Shown here in pieces: positions 1 to 9,768 of a stretch of DNA of 11,621 nt. A program made the translations under genes and the position numbers. Numbering within the stretch: position 1 is the stretch's first letter; every line of letters begins with the position of its first letter. The DNA lies in contig CAZBWN010000034.1 in assembly GCA_964495905.1 (NCBI GenBank), positions 1 through 11,621 on the forward strand, in the 5' to 3' direction. This stretch comes from CAJBLF01 sp964495905 (lineage in GTDB: Bacteria > Patescibacteriota > Gracilibacteria > Absconditabacterales > Absconditicoccaceae). The notes beneath the pieces are model-generated. The model saw only the letters and a program-made list of their open reading frames with translations. It had not been told where the DNA came from and made no database searches.

Positions 1-98
1 ACTGATAACTCAAAAAAATAGCAGCTAGTTAACAAACTATCGTGGTAGATATCCTTATATATGCCTTTTAGACATGGGTTCGAATCCCATCATCTCCA
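1..98 (+). ncRNA. ssrA: tmRNA (ssrA), 3' end only
   Basis: This is the 3' part of transfer-messenger RNA, which rescues stalled ribosomes and tags the unfinished protein; the 5' part lies before the window. The T-arm is clear: stem ATGGG (74-78) pairs with CCCAT (86-90) around the loop TTCGAAT (79-85). It is followed by the 3' acceptor strand CATCTCC (91-97) and discriminator A98. CATCTCC would pair with the usual tmRNA 5' end GGGGATG, and GACATGGGTTCGAATCCCAT closely matches the consensus 3' end of bacterial tmRNA. No complete D-arm or anticodon arm precedes it, which argues against an ordinary tRNA. CCA is not encoded beyond CCA at 96-98, so the final CCA is probably added after transcription. 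No credible tag reading frame with an ALAA-like end is visible, so the tag probably lies upstream. The gene end doubles as the integration site of the element to the right. Confidence 0.88.
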
Positions 99-100
99 AA
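92..100 (+). repeat. Left attachment site core (attL), ATCTCCAAA
   Basis: This 9-bp sequence lies in the 3' acceptor strand of tmRNA and is repeated at 11192-11200. After insertion the tmRNA keeps a complete 3' end here, as expected when an element carries its own copy of the target end. Confidence 0.7.
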
Positions 101-103
101 AAG

Positions 104-160
104 GAAATTAATTTGAACCATATATGATCATCCCGTAGTACTACGGGATGATTTTTTATT
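104..160 (+). terminator. Intrinsic terminator of ssrA (copy inside the element)
   Basis: Positions 127-152 form a perfect 26-nt palindrome, a strong GC-containing hairpin centred on AGTACT, followed directly by a T-run (152-157). This is a textbook Rho-independent terminator for ssrA on the plus strand. The stretch GAAATTAATTTGAAC just upstream is also found, with small changes, at the right end of the element, so this is one of two related terminator copies. It also lies 15 bp beyond the stop of the convergent res gene. The minus strand has no T-run after the hairpin, so it should act mainly for ssrA. Confidence 0.85.
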
Positions 161-166
161 AAATTT

Positions 167-2857
167 TTAATCTTTCTTAAACACCCTCACGCATTCCTCA
201 AAATTCTTTGGTTGATATCTATCATAGTCATCTTGCTTTATATATAACATTTCATACCTAACTTTTTTCTTTTCTCTTGCATTTGCATCTTCGCAATATT
301 GTTTTAATCTCTTAACTTTCAGAACATCATCCAAATCTTCTCTTCATTTTAGTTCAATAATATAGATTGTTTTATTGTCTTTTTTGATTAGAAAATCTGG
401 GTAGTAATATGAAATATTCCCATCTGTATTTTTATAATCTATCTTAAATTCTACACCAAAATAGTTTTTGGCAAAAGAAATAATATCATCACATCAATCG
501 AGAAATGAAGCGAATTGTAATTCATAATGACTATCTCAAATGATATTATTAAATATAGATTTTTTTGGTTTGAAAATAGATTGATCATTTACAACAAAAG
601 GTCTTGTCTTGCTTATCTTAATATAGTTTTTGATTTCCGCATCTCATTTATCTACCACAGTAAGCTTGTTTATCTCTGTTTTAAATGTTTCTACTATGGT
701 TTTTGTTACTTCAAGTTCTGATAAATTCCTCAAAACATTAAGATCATCAAGATCTACTTCTTTTTCGAATAGATTGTATTTTACAAAGTGTTTTACAAAT
801 CCGTAAAGAATATCATATCAACTAAACAACCTCAGCTCTTTCATAATTGTTTTGGTAAAATATCCAATAACGTTTGTGGCATTTGGTACTATATTTCCTT
901 CCATAATGGTCGTATGAGTTCTTTCATCCGTAGTAATGTCTTTAAAAACTATTTCTTTTTGTTGTTCCATTGTAAATTGCCTGATGGGAATTTTTTTGAA
1001 GACAAAATTATTTAATTGGAGATTTGAAAGATTTTTATATTCTCTATAAATTCTTGGTGTTAGTACAGGTAATTCTATGTCCAACTTATCTATATCTTTA
1101 TGTACATTTTCATTATCTACTTCTATGACAATAGGCGTTTTTGGTCCTGTTCATCAACCCATAGCAACCTTTTCAAGCTCTACTCATTCTTCTTTGATAG
1201 TTTCTACAAAATCCATAAAAGCATCTGTTCCTACAACGCTTAAATATTCTTTTACATTAGATGTTCATCTAAACATTTTTCTCAATCATCTTCCTAATGT
1301 TTGTTCTGGTAAGATATTACTCTTAGATTGATATGCCCTCAATCAAACTATGGTTGTTACATTTTTAACATCTCGTCATTCTCTCAGCATTAAAACTGAT
1401 ATAACTGCCTTATGGGGACTTTCTCGAGTATCAATTTCATTTGATTCTTTTCTTAGTTTCTCAAGTTCTTCTTTATTTTTTCCACTAATAGTCTCTGATA
1501 TTTCTCCATTATTTTTTGTATGAATCACTAAAATACTATTTTTATCTTGAAATTCTTTATAGGTTTTTTGTAGATATTCTGCTACTTCATCACAATTTTT
1601 TGTATCATCGGTCATCACAAATAATACAGCTTTTTTACCTGCTTTTTTCATTTCTTCAGAAGCTTTCTTCCATTCAAGATATCAAAGTTCAATATAATCT
1701 CTATACATTTCAGAATATTTAGCACTTTTATTTTCTTTAAGTTTTCATCTACTTGCTTCATCAGGTAATACCGGTGTTTTCACAACATTTTGAGCAATGG
1801 CTTCTACAAGAGGATAATCACAAATTGTTTGCACAAATATACCTCCATTTTCATGTTTTGGAGTTGCTGTCACATCGAGTTGCAAACTTAATTCCTTTCC
1901 TTTTTGTCTTAATTGATACGTAATATCTTGCATAGATTTAAACCAAGCTAATTCTGAGTCATGAACGTGATGTGCTTCATCATTAATGATCATAAGTTCA
2001 TCTACTCATCTTATGATATCCCCAAGATCAATTTTACTTTGATTGGTTTTTCCGACAGGTTTTTTACCAATAAAATAACTTGATGTATCTTCATCTTCTG
2101 CACTTGGCAAAGTATTTCAACTATCAAAAACACGATGAATATTAGTTAAAAATATATTTCCTGTATCGGAAATTACTCACACCTCATCTTGAATATGTAA
2201 AGTTATTTGAAAATCATCTCTTCGATTTTGTCCTTCATATCAATTATCAGGTAAGATTGGATCTTCGAAGAATATTTTGAGTCAATCGAAATCTGCTCTC
2301 AATCTATCAAGCACGATAATATTTGGAGCTATTACCAAAAAATTTTTTGACATTGTAGAATTTTCTTCATATTTTTTATGAAAATAACTCCATGTTAAAA
2401 GTAAGCTAATAACTTTGGTTTTCCCCGATCATGTAGCCATTTTCACGACATACCTTGTCCAATCTTCTATAAACATATTTGCCGATACTAAACCACTACC
2501 ATCATATTTCATTAAATCGTATTTATCTTTTGCTTGTCCTACTTCATAAAGATATATTACTGTTTCCACAGCCTCTCTTTGAGCAAAATAATATTGAAAT
2601 TGAAATTGTTGTCATTGATCATTCGTCAAAATATGTTCATTTTTGAACCAATGATTGAGTAATGCTTGAGAAGTTACACTAGCTCATTCATATCACTTTT
2701 CCCTCCGTTCATGAACTTCAAGTCTTATTTTTTGTACGAGTGGTGGAAGTAATTTGAAATGTCAATCTGTAAATAAATTTTCATCTCCAGGAAACCATCT
2801 GATTGAGGGATCAAGAATTTCATAAGGAGATTTTGGAAAGTTTTTATTAAGTGCCAT
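167..2857 (-). CDS. res: Type III restriction enzyme, Res subunit (helicase plus nuclease)
   Basis: This 896-aa protein is read with TGA as glycine. It is the restriction subunit of a type III system: an ATP-driven superfamily 2 motor that works with Mod and cuts unmodified DNA. Visible motifs are Walker A ATGSGKT (141-147), with its first glycine coded by TGA; a DEAH box (293-296) followed by a further His; motif III TATP (330-333); and motif VI QTLGRGLRK (519-527), preceded by the GRDVKNV segment typical of Res proteins. At the C-terminus, PDF (820-822) and ELK (835-837) form a PD-ExK nuclease core on a YYPDFLI...YIIELKG background. The length fits the family (roughly 900-1000 aa), all motifs are intact and there is no TAA or TAG before the end, so it looks functional. 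The start is the ATG in CATATG at 2855-2860. It begins 13 bp after the HEPN gene ends and is last in the mod operon. Confidence 0.92.
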
Positions 2858-2870
2858 ATGTTAAAATATA

Positions 2871-3485
2871 TTATAAAGAATTAAGTTTGGACTTGATTTT
2901 TTCTATAAATTTTCTTGTTATTTCGAATATATCATTGATATCTTTTTTCGTGTAAACTTTATCTTCCTTTAGTGTATGTAAATGAATTTGATTGCGTTTA
3001 TCTCTTATTTCATCTAATTTTTTTGCTAAATCATCATCATAAATTCAAACATCCTTTCAACAGGGGATCAAGTCATTAAATTGTATTTTATCATGAATTC
3101 ATTCTCGACTTATGGTTTTTATTCCTCGAAAAATACTTTCCATTTTATCTAAATCATATATTTTCTTTTCATCTCTATATTTGTGTTTTCTTATTGCTTT
3201 TTTGTTAAGTATATTTTTTTCCTTTGTTGATCACTTTTTTGATATTTCATTTAAAGTATAAAACAAAATACTTTCTATTGTTGATGCAGTATTAATAATC
3301 ACATCCTTAAATAATCTATATATAATACCTGAATCTAAATCATACTTAAGTTCTAATCAAATCAAAAAAAACATATAATTGAACGAAAGTCCAAGTTGTT
3401 TCTTTAACAATGCATCCTTGATATAATCAAATTTATTTCATATATCTGGGATATTAAATATGAGTTTTGTCTTTTTATCTGCCAT
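2871..3485 (-). CDS. HEPN-like protein between mod and res
   Basis: This is a 204-aa protein with six TGA-coded glycines that I cannot assign to a named family. It is charged and probably mostly helical. Near the C-terminus it carries RDKRNQIHLH (161-170). R164 with H170 fits the Rx4-6H pattern of HEPN domains, and the following N165 is also common in them. HEPN proteins are often metal-independent RNases or toxins and are known to sit inside restriction-modification operons, so a supporting RNA-cleaving or abortive role is plausible but inferred. A helix-rich segment near residues 35-80 could form the first half of the four-helix bundle. The start is ATG at 3483-3485, 5 bp after the 66-aa gene ends, and res begins 13 bp downstream, so the genes are probably translationally linked. 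A non-catalytic dimerising HEPN, or a specificity or regulatory subunit, remains possible. Confidence 0.72.
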
Positions 3486-3490
3486 GTAGA

Positions 3491-3691
3491 TTATATTGAT
3501 TTAATTAATTTAGATAAAGAGTCATATCCTTTTTCTTTTAAATAATTTCAAATCTTTTTGTCAGATCTTGCTCCTAAATCTTTTCAATAAGTTTCTTCAA
3601 TGGTTTTTACTAAAGTATCAGCCCTTTTTTGTCTAATTGTTCAATCATTACCTCTACTTCTAGTAATAGGTTTTGGTGCTGTTTTTGTCAT
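3491..3691 (-). CDS. 66-aa basic protein of the restriction operon, function unknown
   Basis: This small protein is visible only when TGA is read as glycine (three sites), so standard-code gene calls would miss it. It starts MTKTAPKPITRSRGND and is lysine- and arginine-rich with no transmembrane segment. Its second half, ETYGKDLGARSDKKIGNYL followed by KEKGYDSLSKLIKSI, looks like a compact helical domain. It lies 28 bp after mod and 5 bp before the HEPN-like gene, all on the minus strand, so it is co-transcribed with them. The start ATG (3689-3691) is preceded by an A7 tract with no Shine-Dalgarno sequence. Its size and position directly before a HEPN-type gene suggest an antitoxin or small accessory subunit. 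That is inference, as I recognise no family. Confidence 0.7.
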
Positions 3692-3719
3692 TTTTTTAAA
3701 AAAATTATATATTTAAAAT

Positions 3720-6020
3720 CTAAATATTTATTTCAATTATTTTCATATTATCATTACCAAAAATATCAATTACTTTGATTGCTATCTTCCTTTTACCCTT
3801 CCCCATATATTCTCGTAATGGAGTTTTAAACTCTAAAGTTTTATTCTTCTTAGTTCTAAATGACTGCCATTCATTTTCAAAAATAAAATTTCCTGTTCGC
3901 TCTTCTTTTTCTTCTCATGTATCGCTTATCGTTCTGATTATCTCCTTCTTGCTTTCAAAATCAAAATCTACAGATCGATAATCAATCCAATCTGACCATT
4001 GTTTTGTAAGAAGCTCTTTTGTTGCAATTCAGTCTTTATCCTTAGTTATCTTATAAATTTGACCTCAATCCATAATTACTTTAGTAGATGCATTTTTCAT
4101 TCAATCAATTGTAGCATCTATATCTTCTTGTGTATAAAAGACACTAAAATCAGTCAGTTCTATACTGATATTTTTTCATTTAATCTCTGGTTTGACCTCT
4201 ATAAACGCTATATCAAAAAATTTGACTTGATTTTTCTCTATTGCTCTTTTATCAAAAACATCCTTTGGAATAAATTTCAAAGCTAGGTCTATTCATCTTT
4301 TTTTGGCATCTTCTATCACGTGAGGTCCGATACTCATCTCATATTCAAATCCCAATATATCAACTTTACTAAGTCATTTTTCTATACATTCAACCAGAAC
4401 TTTTTCAATCAATTCCCTACCCACAGCAAAGTCAATTGGACCTATAGCGAAGATTCTACCAGCTTTTTTACCATGTAACGTATTGAAACTATCTACCTTT
4501 TCGCCTTTGTATGCTTGGATAATAAGATGAATGAAATCCTGTTGTTTCTTTTCAAATATCTTCTGCTTAGCATGTTTAATTCTAGTTTCTATATCTTCTT
4601 CATTATGTCCTGCAGTTGGCAAATCATCAGGGACAATATTCGCTTCGGTAAGATAGAAATTTCTTTCATATTTTCATAAATTCAATATTTCAAAAGCTCT
4701 GTAATCTTTCTTATCTTTTTTCAAATCTCTTTGAACATTAATCATTCTTTTACGAGTAGTATGTATCCCAAATTTACCGATATCACTACCTATCCATTTT
4801 CTACCAAGTTTTTCAGCCACTGCAAGAGTAGTTCATGAACCACAAAAGAAATCACAGATAATATCTCATTCATTAGATGATGCCTTGATTATTCTTTCAA
4901 GTAATGTCTCTGGCTTTTGAGTTGGATAATTTACACTTTCTCAACTTTGGGAATGCATCATAAGTTCCTTACTAGACCAAATATCTCCTGCCGAAACACC
5001 TTCTGTTTCATATCTAACAACCCTTGGAATACCATTTGATGTGAACTGTATAAGTCCAAATTTCATCCCTTCATCTATTCTTTCCTGCGTCCAAATCCAA
5101 TGTTTTCATGTGGGAGGAAAAAGCGTACCATATTTTTCTCAAAAATATTTTGGAGATCATTGTCCAGCCTGAGTAAAATTATCTAAAACATAACGTTTGC
5201 CACTCTTATCTATAAGAGGAAATCTTTTTTCTGTTGTCTCCTGCGATCTTGCTTCAAAAATTACATTGAAATTATTTTGATCAGATTTTGAATATAAAAA
5301 AATACTATCATGTATATTGCCAAATTGTTTGCTTTGTGCTTTTGACGAGAGTGTTTTTTGCCAAATTATTTCATTTCTATAGCCATCTTTTCCAAATATC
5401 TCATCTAAAATCAATCTCATGTAACTATTTACTCTCCAATCACAATGTACATAAATAGTCCCATCATTGGCTAAAAGGCCATATATTAGCTTCAATCTTT
5501 CATAAATCATAGAAATGAAACTATCAGCTCATTTTCCCCAAGTGTCACGATATGCAATTTCTTCCAATACTGTTGGATTTTTAGTAAATTCTTCATCGCC
5601 AATTTCTACCTTCATAGAAAAATCAGCTCCCACATCAAAAGGTGGGTCAATATATATCAATTTAATTCCTCATTGTTTTTCTATCTCTGTTCTCAGTGGA
5701 CCATTTTTGAGTGAAGAGAGAATCAGTTTATTATCTCACCGTATTAGCTTGTTTGTCCATCAACCAATTTGCCTACCCCTATCATCAAAATCAAAAAGCG
5801 ATTGCATGACCTTATGCCCTCACTCTTTTCTTGGTTCATCCACTTGTTCTATAATTTGGAAAGGAAGCACGATATTATTTACTTCATTGCTTTTCCCATT
5901 CCAGACGAGTTCTACTTCTTTTTTATCGTCAAAGAGATAAAACCTATACTTCTCAGGAAGAGGCTTTCCTTCTTCTAGGTATCTATTGATGTCACGAATT
6001 TCTGATTGTAGGAGTTTCAT
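3720..6020 (-). CDS. mod: Type III DNA N6-adenine methyltransferase, Mod subunit
   Basis: This 766-aa protein is read through many TGA codons as glycine. It is the modification and recognition subunit of a type III system: it methylates adenine using S-adenosylmethionine and gives Res its sequence specificity. The catalytic motif IV DPPF (125-128, in IYIDPPFDVG) precedes the AdoMet-binding motif I DFFCGSGTT (390-398), the order of beta-class Mod enzymes. The stretch between them should hold the target-recognition region. The N-terminus (KPLPEKYRFYLF, then VELVWNGKSNEV) and the C-terminal KIAIKVIDIFGNDNMKIIEI segment are typical of Mod-like proteins that pair with Res. I chose ATG at 6018-6020. 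The frame stays open to 6101 with a possible TTG start at 6078-6080, but MKLLQSEIRDINRYL fits the family start better. It heads the operon mod, 66-aa protein, HEPN, res. No simple repeat that could cause phase variation is visible. Confidence 0.93.
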
Positions 6021-6188
6021 AAAGATAAATGAAAGGAAATAAATCCACCCCCATACTATCCTTCCCTCTTCATTTTTCAATCAGAAGAAACAAAAGAGAT
6101 GTTAGCCTTTTTACAAAAGAAAATTAAGTTTTAATACAGTATTTTTTGTCTTATCTATTCTAACCCTTTCAATTGATTTCTTATATTT

Positions 6189-6217
6189 AAAAAAAGGAGA
6201 AACCATCTTATTTCTCC
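6189..6217 (-). terminator. Terminator-like hairpin in the mod leader (minus strand)
   Basis: On the minus strand, GGAGAAA (6211-6217) pairs with TTTCTCC (6196-6202) as a 7-bp stem with an 8-nt loop, followed at once by seven T residues (6195-6189). This is a good intrinsic terminator reading toward mod, yet no minus-strand gene lies to its right. It could stop antisense or read-through transcripts before mod, or act as an attenuator if mod is transcribed from further right. No T-run follows on the plus strand. Confidence 0.6.
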
Positions 6218-6235
6218 GATTAAAAACGATTATTT

Positions 6236-6379
6236 ATGCAAATGGATTTAGTGTGTCATAATTAGATCATCGTTAGACTAATTGAGAGGGGACAAAGAAA
6301 TTTAACTTTAGAAAATATAGAAAAATTAGCAAAGGCTCTCGATGTGCCAATTGAAGATTTATTCAAATGATTGAAATAA
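6236..6379 (+). pseudogene. Decayed Xre-family regulator (C-protein-like), frameshifted
   Basis: The frame ending at TAA 6377-6379 encodes LIERGQRNLTLENIEKLAKA then LDVPIEDLFKGLK. This is the unmistakable second half of an Xre helix-turn-helix domain like those of restriction-control (C) proteins and small regulators. The first half is missing: the frame meets TAG at 6263-6265, before which there are only nine codons (MQMDLVCHN). Nearby frames suggest decay: AGA TCA TCG TTA (RSSL, 6265-6276) is the expected recognition-helix text but lies out of frame with both the upstream HN and the downstream LIERG, implying at least two small indels. A UGA-coded glycine near the end shows it belonged to a code-25 genome. 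It sits divergently upstream of mod, where a C regulator would be. It is probably non-functional unless translation starts at an unusual codon inside. Confidence 0.72.
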
Positions 6380-6540
6380 TTCCTATTTGAAACCATTAGA
6401 AAAAAGATTACTACTATTTAGTGATATTTTTTTTAGATATACTATTGGAATACAATTCTTAAGTACAAAAAAAAGCGATCTAGGTTTTATTATCAGAAAA
6501 ATGTAATGTATTAGATGATTTTTTATAAATAAAAGACAAT

Positions 6541-9500
6541 ATGAGCGCATTCCAAAGGAAACGAACCCAGTACCAAAATAGACTTTCTCAGCTATGGAAT
6601 GAGAAAAAAGAATTGAAAATTATGGTATCAAAATTTATAGAAAAAGAAGATATGGAGTTTCTACTCCAAGAATTTGATAAATATAAAAACAAAACACATT
6701 ATATAGAGTTGTACAACCTTTTAACATTAGTTTCTGAGAAGGATTTTATCAAGAAGATAAAAGAAAAAAAGAGTATTTGATCAAAAATAAAAAAATTGTT
6801 TACTAGTCAGGAATATGGTGGAACAATCAGAACAATGGCAGTTAAAATTTATCTAGAAGATGAATTTTGAGAATATGAAACGGTAAAAAAGATATACAAT
6901 GGGAAAGTGCTTCACGATAAATGAACATCAGTTGAGAATTACTTATTCATGAAATATTTTATTAAACATGATGATAAGGATCTTTTCACAAAGGCCTTTC
7001 TATTATCTCTTGAAGTAAAAAGCAGACAAACAAAATTTTTACATGGAATAGAAGAATACGTTATAGCCTACATAGGTAAATATGATGAGTTGTTTGACCT
7101 ATATTTAGAGAATATTAAGGACAATGGAACATTAATCATAGATTTTTTCAAAACATACATAATAGCAACCCATGAAACAATAATAAAAGAATTTAGTGAT
7201 CCTCAAAAGAACAATCAAAAAATTCTATTTAAATATCTTGAAAAAGTTTCAAAAAAATCATTTTTGAACATAAAAAAAATCTTTCTAAAGATGCTACAAG
7301 TAGATCCACACTGAACTGACTATCATTTTGACATAAGAGAGATTCAAGAAAGTGATTTCTTTTTTGCTCTGCTGATTTTCATAAAAAATAAAGACACATC
7401 TTTTTTCGAAGAATTTGTAAAAATTCTGCTAGAAGGCAAGGTACGATTAGATCAAATTATTAGAAAGATGTCTTGAATAATGAATATCGATGATATAGAT
7501 ACATTTTACAAGGCTGATTTTGGAGAGATTAATTATCCTAAACGATATTTGTATGACTACATCAAAGATTCTAATAGAAAAAAGAAAAGAGAACTATTAG
7601 AAAGGATAGAAACATACTTATGAAAAGAATCAATCCTCAAAAGAGAAAAGCACATAAGAGAACAAAGAAAAGCGCTCCAAGCAAATCAAGAAAAGCAGGA
7701 GAATAAAGAAAAACAAGATATTCAAACAGCAATTAATCGGATTAGAGAGCATAGTTGATACCACCCTTGGTTAATACGCGAGTATGTCGAAAATGAAGCA
7801 GCTTTTAAGAAGTACCATATTTCAAATAAGGAAGTAAAAGAACAAGTGATTAAAATACTATCTGAAAAAAAAGATATTTTACCAGAGAATCGAGAATTTC
7901 ATATTACTAAACAGGAAGAATGACGCTCAACTTATACGACAAATTCATTTGTATGAACAATGAGTGATTGCATACAACTTGCCGTTAAAAGATTCAAGAT
8001 AGATATTAATCAATACAAATATAAAATAATTACATATTTGCCCTATACTTATGGCGAGGACGTCAATCTGGTTTTGGAAAACATAACTGCTTTATGAGAA
8101 AAGGAAGTAGATTATTTATTGGGCATATATAGTAAGGAAAGAGACAAAAAAGACGATTTAAGGAGACACTCTCCATATATCTTCATTAGTATTTACACCA
8201 GATACCAGACCCTTTTTGAGAAATATTGAAAAGGGAAAGCAAAAGGGATTTTGAAGGAATTGTTGGAATGAGATAGAGACACAATATGATATGACGATAA
8301 AGGCAGGATATTAGACATATTAAAAGACAAAGAAAAGAGTACATACTTTAAATGACTCTTTAACAAATTAGTTGACAAGAATCTAAATTATTTCAATGAT
8401 ATTTTAGACAATGAAGCTATTTACGATAATCAAGTAAGAGACAACTATAAAGTCGCTATAAAAATAAATGATATATTAATACATAAATTTAAAGACCAAG
8501 AGGCAATTAAATGGAAGATCAACCAATTATTAGAAAGTAATATCATAATTGCATCAAAATATGATTGAGAAATCCACAATGTAACAGCAGTTATGCACGA
8601 AATAGAACGAGATAAAGATTTTATAAAAACAATTAAAGACATTAAAGATAAAGATCGTAAATATAAAAAAAAATTCTTAAAGTTACTAGAGCATTCTTTC
8701 ATACTTTCAAAAAACAATAAAGATAACAAGCTAGTGTGATATTTATGGGAAGCGATACATTTGTACTTTAAAAATATTTGATACCAAAAGTGAGGAACAA
8801 CAAAGGAAATAGAGGAAATTTGTAAAAAGTACCCTGAAGAGTCTCCTTTCTTTGCCTCCACTTATTTAAGTGTCCAGAAGAAAAATGAAAAGATAGAAAT
8901 TTCTAGATCTAAATATGATAAAGAAATAGAGGCAAGAGATAAATTAAAGTTAGAATTATCTGAATTAAAAGCCTTGCATGATGAGCTAAAGAAAATAAGA
9001 GGCCCCTTATTAATTGTAGAGTGAAAAACCGATAAAATTATACTGCAAGAAGCTTACAAAAAACTTTATAAATGAGCAAATACACCATTCACCATAATAG
9101 ACGGTGGTTGAGCATGAACGGTCCTTAAATTATTGGAAAGTTATAATACTGCATATAAATCATGTTATTGAGATGAAATACCTGTATTTTGATTGTTTGA
9201 TTTTGATCAAGAGGGGTATAAACAATGGAAGATATTGTTTAATTGAGAAAATAAGGAAATAACTCCTGATTGAACGGCACATACTTGCTTTTTTAAGAAA
9301 GCAGAGAGAAAAAAGATTTACGGCATGTTACTACCAGTACCAGAAAATTGAGAAATAAAAACATTAGCTCTTGGTAGCAAAAAGAAAGAAGGAATACCTT
9401 CGAATACTGAACTAAAAGAAAATATAGAAGAAACAACTACTGAGTCATTAAAACATGATGCAAAATTACCTATAGAAATGTTATTATATTATGCTTGAAT

Positions 9501-9708
9501 AAATAACATTCTATTTAAAGATGCACAGACGAAAGAATGCTATTTTGTTAAATGATTAACTGCATGATGATGAGAGATACGACTCTTTAATTGCACAGAT
9601 AAGGCAAAAACAAATTTTGCAGGTAAAATAACAAACAACACAAGTCTAGAGATACCCCGAGAAAATTTTAAACCAATATTTGAATTCATAAAGAAGCATA
9701 AAAAATAG
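6541..9708 (+). CDS. 1055-aa protein with C-terminal TOPRIM domain, candidate defence effector
   Basis: This single gene is interrupted by 32 TGA codons, all read as glycine, and ends at TAG 9706-9708. Residues 1 to about 770 are charged, lysine- and glutamate-rich and probably helical repeats; I recognise no family there and see no Walker A motif. Residues about 362-400 and 780-820 look like coiled coils. The C-terminus is a TOPRIM fold: LLIVEGKTDKIIL with catalytic Glu827, a TIIDGGGAGTVLKLL segment, and FDFDQEG with Asp887 and Asp889. These are the metal-binding acidic residues of TOPRIM nucleases, topoisomerases, primases and OLD-family proteins. The pattern is closest to the OLD type, but OLD and GajA proteins carry an N-terminal ABC ATPase, which is absent. 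The start ATG at 6541 has a weak ribosome site. The gene stands alone between the restriction operon and the integrase, so it may be a one-gene defence system. A DNA-processing role for the element is the main alternative. Confidence 0.85.
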
Positions 9709-9768
9709 TATCATTCATTATAAACTTGTAATATCTCTCAATGAAAATGGCTAGGATTGACTAACTCC

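Larger units (their letters stand above)
6021..6540. other. Divergent intergenic region between mod and the TOPRIM gene
   Basis: About 520 bp with no intact gene. It holds the mod leader, the minus-strand terminator-like hairpin (6189-6217) and the decayed Xre regulator (6236-6379). The 6380-6540 stretch upstream of the TOPRIM gene is very AT-rich. It contains TATACT at 6438-6443, a possible -10 box, but I see no convincing matched -35 box. Promoters for both divergent units should lie here. Confidence 0.5.

Noticed and set aside
60..98. Ordinary tRNA gene
   Set aside because: Only a T-arm and acceptor end are present, with no D-arm or anticodon arm upstream. The sequence matches the tmRNA 3' consensus.
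527..1722. Several plus-strand frames of 64-84 aa
   Set aside because: They lie opposite the helicase and nuclease parts of res, are rich in Phe, Tyr and Ser as expected of reverse AT-rich coding sequence, and show no motifs.
3691..3704. T7A7 homopolymer before the 66-aa gene as a phase-variation switch
   Set aside because: The tract is short, lies mostly outside the coding frame and has no repeat-unit structure; AT-rich composition explains it.
5515..5940. 141-aa plus-strand open frame
   Set aside because: It lies opposite the mod N-terminal half, whose motifs are clear. Its composition is that of an antisense shadow.
8193..8861. Minus-strand frames of 61 and 138 aa
   Set aside because: They are antisense to the continuous TOPRIM gene, whose frame is open over 3.1 kb under code 25.
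6541..9708. Multiple degraded genes (pseudogenization by TGA stops)
   Set aside because: No TAA or TAG interrupts the frame, and TGA falls on conserved glycines, so recoding explains it rather than decay.
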